A stretch of 64,000 nucleotides of DNA from Paludibacter sp963678465 (GTDB taxonomy: Bacteria; Bacteroidota; Bacteroidia; Bacteroidales; Paludibacteraceae), in the NCBI GenBank assembly GCA_963678465.1, contig OY782858.1, positions 1,488,001 to 1,552,000 on the forward strand, in the 5' to 3' direction. Both the position numbers and the translations under genes were made by a program. Positions 8,301 through 16,578 of this stretch are shown one piece after another. Position 1 is the first letter of the stretch. The number at the start of each line of letters is the position of its first letter. Under the pieces are notes generated by a model. The model saw nothing but the letters and a program-made list of their open reading frames with translations, searched no databases and was not told the origin of the DNA.

Positions 8301-9227
8301 TTATATTATTTCAATGACTGTTTCTTCAATATTAGTGGAATTGTCTGCCGAAACTGTTTTTGTTTGTATGCTGTAAATTACCCAGCCCGAACCATGAATG
8401 CGTGATGCCAAATCTGTTTGGTTTACAATATCCTTGATGTCTTTTCTTTGAATTTCGGGGAGTCCCATTGTTTTCATTACTGTTTTCAGGTAGTTGTAAG
8501 TGGCTTCCTCTAATTGTTCCTGATTGACCGTCTGGCTATATCTCAATATATAATTGTTGTCTTCAAATTGTATTGTATCCAGCGACATAGTAAATTCGGT
8601 ATCAAAAGGTTCGGCTCCATACATATTAGGCGTTTTCATATTACCTTCGTACACTTCTCCCGGCACAAATTTACCTCCATGAAATGAAAGAAACTGTTGG
8701 ATTTCATTGATTGTACCCGACTCAATCGCCGCTTTGTTATCATATGTATTTTCTACCTGCTTGATTAGTTTTACAAGCGTCGGAGCATCTTTGTATTCTT
8801 TACGCAGCTTAGAAGTTATGTTTTTCATGTAAGCACTCAGCTCTTTCCAGTTCACAACTTCTTTGAATGCGCCAAACTCATCAGTCTTTACCAGAACTGT
8901 CATGTCCTCCGACATCGACATTATTTTTTTCAGAATTTCATTTTCCGTCTCTATTTCGTAGTTTTTATATTTCCATTCGAGCGTGTACGAGTCGGCTGTG
9001 GAATCTATCACTGTAATGTCTACATCATATTTATATCTGTCGTGCGAAGTGGTATCTGATTTGTTTAATTTGTATTTATCTATTGTAATCACATAGGACT
9101 GTTTCTCATTTTTACTCCAGTATCCAATGGTTTGTACTGTTGAGTCGACTGTATTGATCTGGCCATAAATAAATCCTGTAAATGTAAGCGCAATTAATAA
9201 TAACTTAAATTTCATGTTGTTTTTCAT
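8301..9227 (-). CDS. Exported protein of unknown function
   Basis: A 308-residue protein with a signal peptide (MKNNMKFKLLLIALTFTGFIYGQ). I chose the ATG at 9227 because an AGGAGA ribosome-binding site lies about 10 nt upstream and it gives a standard signal. The longer frame from 9287 would overlap the upstream gene. The mature part contains threonine/serine-rich beta-type sequence and a repeated pattern of TLEWKYKNYEI and YILRYSQTVNQEQ strands. I do not recognise the family. It is probably periplasmic, and the position next to the plug-domain and M23-like genes suggests an envelope role. Confidence 0.65.
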   Translation of the reverse strand: MKNNMKFKLLLIALTFTGFIYGQINTVDSTVQTIGYWSKNEKQSYVITIDKYKLNKSDTTSHDRYKYDVDITVIDSTADSYTLEWKYKNYEIETENEILKKIMSMSEDMTVLVKTDEFGAFKEVVNWKELSAYMKNITSKLRKEYKDAPTLVKLIKQVENTYDNKAAIESGTINEIQQFLSFHGGKFVPGEVYEGNMKTPNMYGAEPFDTEFTMSLDTIQFEDNNYILRYSQTVNQEQLEEATYNYLKTVMKTMGLPEIQRKDIKDIVNQTDLASRIHGSGWVIYSIQTKTVSADNSTNIEETVIEII

Positions 9228-9276
9228 TCGGTGATATTCTCCTTTTTTGTTATTGTGTGATATAATAATAAAGCGA

Positions 9277-9984
9277 TTATTTCCCAATCAGCGTTATCAT
9301 TATTACTCCGTTGGCTGCTTTCGATCCGTATATAGATGCATCGGGTCCCGAAAGAATACTGATCGATTTCACCATGCGTGGATCTACATTCGCAAGATTC
9401 TCTGCTTTTGTTTCTATCCCATCAATAAGTATCAATGGATCAGTCAAACCTGTAAATGTGCCCACACCTCTTACTCTTATTTTATCGCCCTGTACCTGCA
9501 CGCCCGGCACTTCGCCACGTATCAGCTCATACACATCCTGATAGGACGCGTATTTATTCTTCTTTCCATCAATAGTGCTAACCTTTGTGGCCATGACTGA
9601 CTTTTTTGCTGTTCCATAACCGATATTTACTTCTTCGTTGTCGGTATTTACTTGTTGTGCTGTTCCGCTATGTGCTATTGTATCGTTGAACTGGAAGTTG
9701 ATGACATCCCGGCCATTAATTTCCTCACTCAAAAGTCCGCTGGACAGCGTGATAATCGACAACACTTTGGCAGTTGGTTTTACTTTTATCTTGTAATTTC
9801 CGTTTTTGTCGGTAACAACATCAGTACTTTTATTATCTACAAACACCGAGGCATTCGGCACAGGCTGTTTGGCCATATCGAAAACCTGTCCGGTAATGAA
9901 ATACTTTTTCCCTGAATGCTGGGCAAATGAACCGAAGGAGAATGACAAAATGAAAATCGCTAATAGAAATTTGATTGTTCTCAT
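9277..9984 (-). CDS. Stand-alone TonB plug-domain protein with carboxypeptidase-like regulatory domain
   Basis: A 235-residue protein with a signal peptide ending about residue 21 (GSFAQ). A CarboxypepD_reg-like beta-sandwich follows (about 29-95, GQVFDMAKQPVPNASVFV), then a SusC-type plug domain (about 128-235) with RVRGVGTFTG, PLILIDGIE and GSKAANGVIMITLIGK. A complete SusC-like receptor would continue with a beta-barrel of some 700 residues, but here a stop codon follows the plug directly. Such short plug proteins occur in Bacteroidetes and may be functional partners rather than remnants. No barrel fragment is seen downstream, where a different gene begins. It is predicted to be periplasmic. 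Confidence 0.8.
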   Translation of the reverse strand: MRTIKFLLAIFILSFSFGSFAQHSGKKYFITGQVFDMAKQPVPNASVFVDNKSTDVVTDKNGNYKIKVKPTAKVLSIITLSSGLLSEEINGRDVINFQFNDTIAHSGTAQQVNTDNEEVNIGYGTAKKSVMATKVSTIDGKKNKYASYQDVYELIRGEVPGVQVQGDKIRVRGVGTFTGLTDPLILIDGIETKAENLANVDPRMVKSISILSGPDASIYGSKAANGVIMITLIGK

Positions 9985-10034
9985 AATTTGCTTTTTTTGT
10001 TGATTTAATTTAAATAACCTGTTTTATATCTAAG

Positions 10035-10042
10035 CAAAAATA
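10035..10042 (-). promoter_or_regulatory. Candidate -7 element for the plug-domain gene cluster
   Basis: TATTTTTG on the minus strand matches TAnnTTTG, about 50 bp before the ATG at 9984. No TTG lies at 19-21 bp; the nearest is at a spacing of about 25 bp. Confidence 0.4.
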
Positions 10043-10147
10043 CTGAATGATCTGCTTCTAATATATACAATTCAGATCAACAGTCTTGTGTTTCGGAACT
10101 ATTTACTTGTAACTTTTTATTTGTTACTGTTTATATCTGTGTTTTTA

Positions 10148-10510
10148 TTATTTCCTTAAAATCTTTTCAAGCGTTTTTGCCTTTGCCAGTTCGTCCACCA
10201 ACTTGTCAAGGTACCTGACTTGTTTTGTAATTTGATTCTCAATCTCTTCTATTCTGTAGCCACAAATAAGCCCTGTAATTAGCGAAGCCTTTGGGTTCAA
10301 TGTTGCCCGTTCGAAGAATGTTTCAAAGGTTACCTGCTCGTTAATAAGTTCCTGCAGCTTCTTCTCGTCAAAGCCGGTAAGCCATTCAATCACCTGATGC
10401 AGTTCTTCTTTTGTTCTGCCTTTGCGCTCAATTTTGGCAACATAAAGCGGATACACCGAAGCAAAAGTCATTGTTGCCATGCGTTCATCGTGGCTTGAAG
10501 TGGTTTTCAT
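10148..10510 (-). CDS. DUF2200 family protein
   Basis: A 120-residue cytoplasmic protein recognisable as DUF2200 from FASVYPLYVAKIERKGRTKE and VIEWLTGFDEKKLQ. The function is unknown. It starts one base after the stop of the DUF1801 gene, so the two are translationally close and form a two-gene operon. The family often starts nearer MATMTFASVYP (ATG at 10480), so the first ten residues are uncertain. Confidence 0.85.
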   Translation of the reverse strand: MKTTSSHDERMATMTFASVYPLYVAKIERKGRTKEELHQVIEWLTGFDEKKLQELINEQVTFETFFERATLNPKASLITGLICGYRIEEIENQITKQVRYLDKLVDELAKAKTLEKILRK

Positions 10511-10511
10511 G

Positions 10512-10904
10512 CTATTTTAGTTTTTCTAACCGTCCTTTTCTTTTTACTATATTCTTATAGTCCCACTGTAGGTCTTTCGATTTTAAAAGCCAGCGTTTTA
10601 AATCATCAGGGTCAATTTCGGAAGTGTAATTGTAGAAAACAGAAGCATCTTTAAACTTCCCTCCTCTTACATTTAATTGCTCTTCGTCAAAGTCGGCACC
10701 ACTCCAAAACATAAGTCTGATGCCTGCTTTTTGTTTGCTGTAACCAACAATTGGATTTTGTTCCAGTAACCAAACAGGGTGCGAATGCCATATTTTACTT
10801 TCAGCCTCCCCGAGTACACTGTCGATCATTGCAGCAAGTGCAATACAAATTTCTTTGTCGCCGGGATTTTGTTTTTCGTTATATTCAGCTATGTCTTTAT
10901 TCAT
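10512..10904 (-). CDS. DUF1801 family protein
   Basis: A 130-residue protein with the DUF1801 pattern: an N-terminal helix, EAESKIWHSHPVWLLEQNP, then GIRLMFWSGADFDEEQLNV. Members are small cytoplasmic alpha/beta proteins related to the YdhG/YyaL-type fold, with no settled activity. A strong promoter lies about 80 bp upstream (10982-11011), and the DUF2200 gene follows immediately. Confidence 0.85.
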   Translation of the reverse strand: MNKDIAEYNEKQNPGDKEICIALAAMIDSVLGEAESKIWHSHPVWLLEQNPIVGYSKQKAGIRLMFWSGADFDEEQLNVRGGKFKDASVFYNYTSEIDPDDLKRWLLKSKDLQWDYKNIVKRKGRLEKLK

Positions 10905-10981
10905 AGGGTAGGAAGTTTGTTGCCATTTCCTGATTTAATAACTTAAGAACGTTCATTGTTTTTTGCAATGTTTTAGCCTGT

Positions 10982-11011
10982 CAAAAGTAGTAAAAAGCTT
11001 CTGTATATCAA
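10982..11011 (-). promoter_or_regulatory. Bacteroidetes-type promoter for the DUF1801-DUF2200 operon
   Basis: Minus-strand TTG (11009-11011), 19-bp spacer, TACTTTTG (10982-10989). Both elements and the spacing fit the -33/-7 consensus. The predicted start is near 10975, giving a leader of about 70 nt. Confidence 0.65.
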
Positions 11012-11052
11012 TCATCTCCTCCAATAAACCTGCTGATTATTCACTTCTTAAT

Positions 11053-11080
11053 TTAGTACAGGATTATAATTCTGTACTAA
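11053..11080 (-). terminator. Hairpin after the subtilisin operon
   Basis: TTAGTACAG pairs with CTGTACTAA, and the inner bases GATT/AATT extend the stem further. It lies 37 bp after the stop of the S8 peptidase gene. There is no clear T tract. Confidence 0.45.
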
Positions 11081-11116
11081 GTCAAGGCAAATCGTCGGGA
11101 GAAACTATAAATCCTA

Positions 11117-12826
11117 TTACTCTACAGTTTCATACTTCAGCTTCCAGCCTTTGCCGGTAGTGCTGCCATCGGTCACAAACCAGATGAGAGCTTCGTTGGA
11201 CAAAGTGGTAATAACAGGTGGAACATTAGTGCCCGAGAATTTTGCAAGCAAATGATCTGATACCGTGGATGTCCCATCAAATATCCATACAAAATCAACA
11301 TTGGCCTGTGTGTCCATGCTTTCGAACTCGATACGAATCTTTTTACCTTTCGGTACTGTCAATTGCCATTTGCACTCCGAATTATTGGCATAGTTCTCAT
11401 TTCCGCTGTTATCGGTCAGCAAGCCTGTTTCCTGAGTGATAAACTGTGTGTCTTTGCAATAAAGCGTTGTGGAATCAATTGTTTCCATGTGATAGCTGAA
11501 AGTCATTTCTTTCGAGAGTTTCGACTTAGGTTGCAGGGCTATCGAAAATGCACTGCCTTTGATGAATTGTCCTTTGTAAAGTTCATTTATTTTCCCGGAA
11601 AAGCACAGCGAATCGCTACTGTATATTTTCACATCTCCCTTATAATTGTCCGAAGCTGAGTAAAGGTGCATTCCTTTGTAAGTGCCCGAAGGCAGAATGC
11701 TTAGGGTCGAAGGCGTTGTTTTCTTTTTATAAAACAATCGTCCTTCGGGTCTTTGGGGCAGAAACGATTTGTATTTGTAATCAGGGTCTTTGATGTATTG
11801 AATGGCTTTTGCCATATCCGGAAATCCTGCACCCAGTTTGCCGGAATGTCTAAAGTTGATGCTGTCCAGTGGAACAGCACTGTTTTTCAGTGCATCAAGA
11901 AGTTCAAACGAAGTAGCTGAAGGATTGATTGATTTCAGACCTGCCACACAACCGGCAATGATAGCCGTTGCCGGCGAAGTGCCATCAAAATAGGAATAGG
12001 CATTATCGGCCACAGGGTAAGCGCCGTAAGTTTTTGCACCGGGAGCTGATACATCAACTCTCATTCCATAGTTGGATACATTTACTTTTTTGAAGGCAGC
12101 ATCCACAGCTGCAACACTAATGACGCCGGGCAAAGTTGACGGACTTTCTGCTTTTTCGCTATAGAAGTTGCCAACCGAACCAACAATTACAATTCCTTTG
12201 GCAATGGCATTGCGTACAATTTCTTTTTCTTCGCTCGAAGCTGTTCCTCCGCTCCAGGCGCAACAAATAATATCAACTCCTGTTTCGGCTGCATATTTAA
12301 TACCTTTGTAGCCATCGGCCAGATAGGTGTTCCTTGCCTTGTCCGATAATACTTTGACGGGAATTATTTCCAAATATTTTTTTGCTTCGGAGCCATAAAA
12401 CTGTTCGAAAACAGTGGTGATGATGCCGGCAATATAAGTGCCGTGATAAAATTCTTTTTCTCTACCTTTAGGCAATGTTACATCGTTGTCGCTATCCGAG
12501 GCATCCCAACCATGAATATCATCCACATATCCGTTTTGGTCATCGTCCTGATAATTTCCGGGTACTTCTTTCGGGTTGGTGTAGATGTAATTCTTCAAGG
12601 CTTTATGCGATAACCGAAATCCATCATCCACCACAGCCACCCTGATAACTCTGGCCGGCATCGTTTTTTGATTTATAATATTCAATGACTGATACGCCCA
12701 TAAATCAGATTTACTTTTTCCTGTAGTATCCCCCGGCAAAGGCAACACTGAGGCTACCATTGAATTGGATAAAACAAGAAAAAGTAAAAATGTAAGGAGA
12801 ATGAATGATTTTATTTTATCATTCAT
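11117..12826 (-). CDS. Subtilisin-like serine protease (S8) with C-terminal CUB domain
   Basis: A 569-residue secreted peptidase. I place the start at 12826 (MNDKIKSFILLTFLL), which gives a signal peptide and an ATGAATGA overlap with the stop of the upstream gene. The catalytic residues fit family S8: Asp67 (VAVVDDGF), His128 (YHGTYIAG), Asn220 (oxyanion) and Ser284 (DGTSPATA). A middle beta region is followed by a CUB domain at about 456-569 (LTVPKGKKIRIEFESMD, VWIFDG, GKGWKLKYE), likely for binding proteins or glycans. Translational coupling with the tail-collar gene indicates linked synthesis. I infer that it processes surface proteins or degrades extracellular protein. Confidence 0.9.
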   Translation of the reverse strand: MNDKIKSFILLTFLLFLVLSNSMVASVLPLPGDTTGKSKSDLWAYQSLNIINQKTMPARVIRVAVVDDGFRLSHKALKNYIYTNPKEVPGNYQDDDQNGYVDDIHGWDASDSDNDVTLPKGREKEFYHGTYIAGIITTVFEQFYGSEAKKYLEIIPVKVLSDKARNTYLADGYKGIKYAAETGVDIICCAWSGGTASSEEKEIVRNAIAKGIVIVGSVGNFYSEKAESPSTLPGVISVAAVDAAFKKVNVSNYGMRVDVSAPGAKTYGAYPVADNAYSYFDGTSPATAIIAGCVAGLKSINPSATSFELLDALKNSAVPLDSINFRHSGKLGAGFPDMAKAIQYIKDPDYKYKSFLPQRPEGRLFYKKKTTPSTLSILPSGTYKGMHLYSASDNYKGDVKIYSSDSLCFSGKINELYKGQFIKGSAFSIALQPKSKLSKEMTFSYHMETIDSTTLYCKDTQFITQETGLLTDNSGNENYANNSECKWQLTVPKGKKIRIEFESMDTQANVDFVWIFDGTSTVSDHLLAKFSGTNVPPVITTLSNEALIWFVTDGSTTGKGWKLKYETVE

Positions 12827-13844
12827 ATATGATAGTATGCGTATGCGCCGGTAAGTTTGAATTATTGATAAAGAATGATTCTGTTCCACCTTTTTCGCCA
12901 AGCGAACGGTAGGTCAGATTAGCTCCCTGGCCATACCCAATGGCTACACGGCCGGTTAAATCAGGAAGTGCAAAGGTCGTTTGTCCGTTTCCTCCGTAAA
13001 AGCTTCCGAGCAGCGAGAAAAGCGCCTGATTTGTATTTATGGCCATGATTTGTCCGTTACAGGCGGCGTATCCCATCGGTACAAAATTAAAGGTAAACAA
13101 ATCAATTTCGCCTAAAAAAGGTTCCATAGCATTCCTCGAAGGGTAAACACCCTGTGTTGCGATACAATAATTTAAAGCCAGATAAGGCTGCATGTTGTTG
13201 ATAGCAACAGGAGCAGGATTACCACTAACGCCAAGTGCAAGCTTTTTCGATACCCAGTTGGTACCATCATAAGTCATCATATTTCCTGCGACTGTAGCCG
13301 AAGTGTTTTTTACATAATTTTGTGTGGAATGGTTGCCCCATTCGAAAGCTGTAGCCCATTTTGTAGTGTCGGCAACTGTAATGTCTTTAGCTACCGAAGC
13401 ATTGTAAACAGGATCGGTTTCGGTAACAGTACCTGTAACCGATTCAGCAGTTTTGGCATGCAAAGCATAAGGCACACTCATTAACTGACTTGTTCCTGAA
13501 ATAGTATAGTTAGTTCCGCCGGTAGGATCAGTTTCGGTTTTAATAAAATATACACCGTTCGACCAGTCGATTGTTGCAAAATTTCCACTTACTAAAGTAC
13601 CGCCCCCTATTTCAATGCCTACTAATCCATTGGCATTGGTAGTAGCCGTTTGTGTTTCAGCATAAACAACCGTTCCAGAAACAGAACCTTGCAGAATACT
13701 TATTTTCATTCCCACTGCAGAACTAACAACAGGATTGTTTGATGCATTACGAACTACGGCCTGATAACTCATTTTTTGAGGAGCTTGTGCCCAACAACTT
13801 AAAGCGATAATTATTACGGATAAGAGGCTAAAAAATCTTTTCAT
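12819..13844 (-). CDS. Exported protein with C-terminal phage tail-collar domain
   Basis: A 341-residue protein with a signal peptide (CWAQA). The N-terminal part (about 20-150) is of the type QKMSYQAVVRNASNNPV...TTNANGLVGIEIG, common in Bacteroidetes surface proteins. The C-terminal part (about 245-341) is a tail-collar/microcystin-dependent-protein domain: FVPMGYAACNGQ, LFSLLGSFYGGNGQTTFALP, GGTESFFINNSNLPAHTH. The protein ends only five residues after the HTH motif, shorter than typical collar domains. No phage genes are nearby, so this is a host envelope protein. It is part of a three-gene unit with the T9SS protein upstream and the subtilisin downstream. Confidence 0.8.
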   Translation of the reverse strand: MKRFFSLLSVIIIALSCWAQAPQKMSYQAVVRNASNNPVVSSAVGMKISILQGSVSGTVVYAETQTATTNANGLVGIEIGGGTLVSGNFATIDWSNGVYFIKTETDPTGGTNYTISGTSQLMSVPYALHAKTAESVTGTVTETDPVYNASVAKDITVADTTKWATAFEWGNHSTQNYVKNTSATVAGNMMTYDGTNWVSKKLALGVSGNPAPVAINNMQPYLALNYCIATQGVYPSRNAMEPFLGEIDLFTFNFVPMGYAACNGQIMAINTNQALFSLLGSFYGGNGQTTFALPDLTGRVAIGYGQGANLTYRSLGEKGGTESFFINNSNLPAHTHTIIYE

Positions 13845-13850
13845 ATTGAT

Positions 13851-14339
13851 TTATTTTTTGATGATTTTAAATGATTTTACTTCTTTTGCAGCGCCTGCTA
13901 CGGTCTCTTTGATTTTCAGAAAATAGTTGCCTTCTTTCAATGCTTTCATCGAAATGGAGGTGGATTCGTTTACAATCATTTTAGATTCAAGCATTTTTCC
14001 ATTGATATCGAACAACTGATAACTGTAATTCGATTTTTGAAAATCGTCAAGTTTCAGGTGCAGATAGTCAGTCGTCGGATTGGGATAAACTTTGTATGAC
14101 AAGTCTATTCCCTTGTTATCAATACCCGTTGTCACTGATATGATATAGGCTTGTTGCACTCCCTGTGTCACCGAACCATTCGTTCCGGAATTGTTACTGT
14201 AAACAACCTGGCCTGCAGTGTAACTAACTGTTCCTCCACTGCCCGATGCATTGCCACCACCGGCAACTACAGCTTCCTGTGCCTGTAATCCTGCGAGACA
14301 GAAACCCGACAAGAGCAGAAGGCATAATTTTACTTTCAT
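13851..14339 (-). CDS. Small secreted protein with T9SS C-terminal sorting domain
   Basis: A 162-residue protein with a signal peptide (MKVKLCLLLLSGFCLAGLQAQ) and a Gly/Ser-rich centre (GGGNASGSGGTVSYTAGQVV). It ends in a type A T9SS sorting domain (about 88-162): YKVYPNPTTDYLHLKL, YQLFDINGKML, and LKEGNYFLKI ending KSFKIIKK. The domain directs export through the type IX system and attachment to the cell surface. The ATG at 14339 was chosen over 14348 as it starts the signal directly. It is the first gene of the unit with the collar protein, 6 bp downstream. The cargo part itself has no known activity. Confidence 0.85.
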   Translation of the reverse strand: MKVKLCLLLLSGFCLAGLQAQEAVVAGGGNASGSGGTVSYTAGQVVYSNNSGTNGSVTQGVQQAYIISVTTGIDNKGIDLSYKVYPNPTTDYLHLKLDDFQKSNYSYQLFDINGKMLESKMIVNESTSISMKALKEGNYFLKIKETVAGAAKEVKSFKIIKK

Positions 14340-14627
14340 TTTGTACATAGTTTTATTTTTAGAATAATTGTTTGTTGTTTTCTTTGTCAGAAAAAATGCC
14401 GATTGATTTTAAAAAACCATCTTCTTTGATGGACCACACGAGACTTTCGCCATTTATAACGATTACAAATTAACGAATAAAATATGAATTAAGCTATAGA
14501 ACTTCCTCCTGAAAAACAAAAAAAATCGCACATAAACGCTGCCGGCAACAGAGATTTGATCCATTTTAATTATCGTCACAGCACATTTATTTCCTCACAC
14601 ATAAGCGCATATACCTTATGAAAGGTC

Positions 14628-16571
14628 TTACTTGACTACGTTATTTGTTTTCTTTTTCAGAATTACTTTTGCTTTATAATGACTGGCTATTTTTTCGTTA
14701 AAAGCAACAAATTCAGGATAGGCCGACACCTTCCAGTGTCCGTTCTTCATCAAAAGCGTTTGTTTAACAATAATTTCATTCCCTTTTACATCAACCGACG
14801 AAACAAAATGTCCGAAAGCTGTTTCTGTTTTAAACGATTCAGGAATTGATTCCGGTTCATGTCCTTGGGGAATCACAATCACAATACTGTCACTGTCCTG
14901 GTAGCCATTAGCGATAAAAATATCGTGTTTACGCCCCGTCTTTTTAAAGCCTTCGTAAGGTTTACGAAAAGGATTGACAGGAATAAACAAGCGATTGCCG
15001 GTTTTGGTTCCATAGCGACTTGTTGTCCAGCTATAATCAATGTCGATAACAGGATAAGCCGTTTTCTCTTCGCGAAAGGTGACAGCACCCATAGTTACAT
15101 CAGCCAAATGAATGTCTTCGATCAAATCTTTCACCTGCCGGTTGGGTTCAGCAAACGGAAACCAACTGTAATTATCGTACATCTTTACTTTACACGATTT
15201 AAGTGTCGTTGCCTGAGCATGTCCATCTTCTTTCAAATCGATTTTTGCCTTGTAACTTTCTATGTTCAGTGCAGCAGCATAATCAGGCAATTTATACATC
15301 CTGCCGCCGCTTTCGCTTATAACCAAGGCATCGTGTCCTGCAATACCATTGTGTATAAATCCGAAAGGAACATGCGGGTTTGTACATTCGAGCCATAAAG
15401 TATCGCCGGCCAAAGGTACCTGCAAAATAACATGGTTCATTTGATTGAAATTCGGAAAATCAGGATACAATGTTTTCTCTGAATTGTCGGACCGGATGCC
15501 TGTATAATAAGCAGGAATGCCTATTACTCCTAACATTGCTTTCAGGTAGTTCGACAAGGCTTTACAATCGCCGAAGCCGGTTTTGTAAACCTCCGAAGCA
15601 AGCGAAGGTTGATAACCACCTATGCCAAGTTGTATACTTACATAGCGGGTTGACTGCCCCAGAAAATCATATAATATCTTCACTTTTTCGCGATCGGTGG
15701 TGGCATCTTTCACAAGCTCTTTAATTTTAGCTTGTGCTGCTTCGGGAAGCACATCACGGTCTTTGACAAGACCGTATTCCCAAACACCATACGATTGCCA
15801 ATCATTGATCATCCCTTTCGTGTTGTCGTAGCTGAAGTTGGTGGGACGTATAAAGAAATGAGGAACATACATTTTCAGACTTGCATCGAAAGGTTCGGCT
15901 TCGATGGCCATCAGGTTTTTCACTTCCCATTCGGATGTCACTTTTCCTTTTGACGTCGAGCGTAAAGGGGCTTCAGGCAACAGAAATGCTTTGTACTGAA
16001 ATTCGACGCCTTCGGGCAACTGAATACTGTATTTTGCTTTTTCTACCGACAAATTGTGATAAGCCTGCGGGAAAAAAGTAGGAAAGGTAAGGATTCCCTT
16101 TTTATAGCTTATTTTGTACTCGCAAACAATTGTAAAAGGGTAAGTAGGTGCATCGCAGTTCAGATAAAAACGCCTGGCATCGTCGGCAAGGGTATAACTA
16201 TCGGTCCATTCGGATGATTTTACATTGGACATGGAGTAATTTTTCAGCAACATACCGTCGCCATTGTAAAGTTTCATTGAAAAAGCCGATAGTTCATGAA
16301 ACTTATCTCCCGGATAATAAAAGTCGGCCATATCCTTTCCTTTCTTATCCAACACTGTCAGTATTAGTTGTTCGGTTTGCACTCCCAGCACATCCGATTT
16401 ATATTCGAACCCGGAGGAAGCCATACGAACGACAGCATATGCATTTTTCTTCAATGAATCAGGAATTAAACCAACATTCAGGTCCTCGCGAATTTCGGCA
16501 GCAGACACAAGACCTAAGCAACCAAATGCACTCAGTACCAAAAAACAAACTATCAGTTTTTTTATTTTCAT
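14628..16571 (-). CDS. DUF3857 / transglutaminase-like protein, catalytic residues present
   Basis: A 647-residue exported protein with a signal peptide, an N-terminal DUF3857 beta domain (about 45-230) and a transglutaminase-like core (about 285-400). The core has Cys336 in FGDCKALSNYLKAML and His380 in MNHVIL. The third position is Glu395 (LWLECTNP) instead of the usual Asp, a variant I believe is common in this group. A C-terminal beta domain follows. The role in Bacteroidetes is not settled; envelope protein cross-linking or peptide hydrolysis is possible. It lies 7 bp downstream of a paralogue in the same operon. Confidence 0.85.
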   Translation of the reverse strand: MKIKKLIVCFLVLSAFGCLGLVSAAEIREDLNVGLIPDSLKKNAYAVVRMASSGFEYKSDVLGVQTEQLILTVLDKKGKDMADFYYPGDKFHELSAFSMKLYNGDGMLLKNYSMSNVKSSEWTDSYTLADDARRFYLNCDAPTYPFTIVCEYKISYKKGILTFPTFFPQAYHNLSVEKAKYSIQLPEGVEFQYKAFLLPEAPLRSTSKGKVTSEWEVKNLMAIEAEPFDASLKMYVPHFFIRPTNFSYDNTKGMINDWQSYGVWEYGLVKDRDVLPEAAQAKIKELVKDATTDREKVKILYDFLGQSTRYVSIQLGIGGYQPSLASEVYKTGFGDCKALSNYLKAMLGVIGIPAYYTGIRSDNSEKTLYPDFPNFNQMNHVILQVPLAGDTLWLECTNPHVPFGFIHNGIAGHDALVISESGGRMYKLPDYAAALNIESYKAKIDLKEDGHAQATTLKSCKVKMYDNYSWFPFAEPNRQVKDLIEDIHLADVTMGAVTFREEKTAYPVIDIDYSWTTSRYGTKTGNRLFIPVNPFRKPYEGFKKTGRKHDIFIANGYQDSDSIVIVIPQGHEPESIPESFKTETAFGHFVSSVDVKGNEIIVKQTLLMKNGHWKVSAYPEFVAFNEKIASHYKAKVILKKKTNNVVK

Positions 16572-16578
16572 GGCAGTT

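Noticed and set aside
12819..13844. Prophage or tailocin remnant because of the tail-collar domain
   Set aside because: The protein has a signal peptide, a Bacteroidetes surface-protein N-terminus and no phage neighbours.
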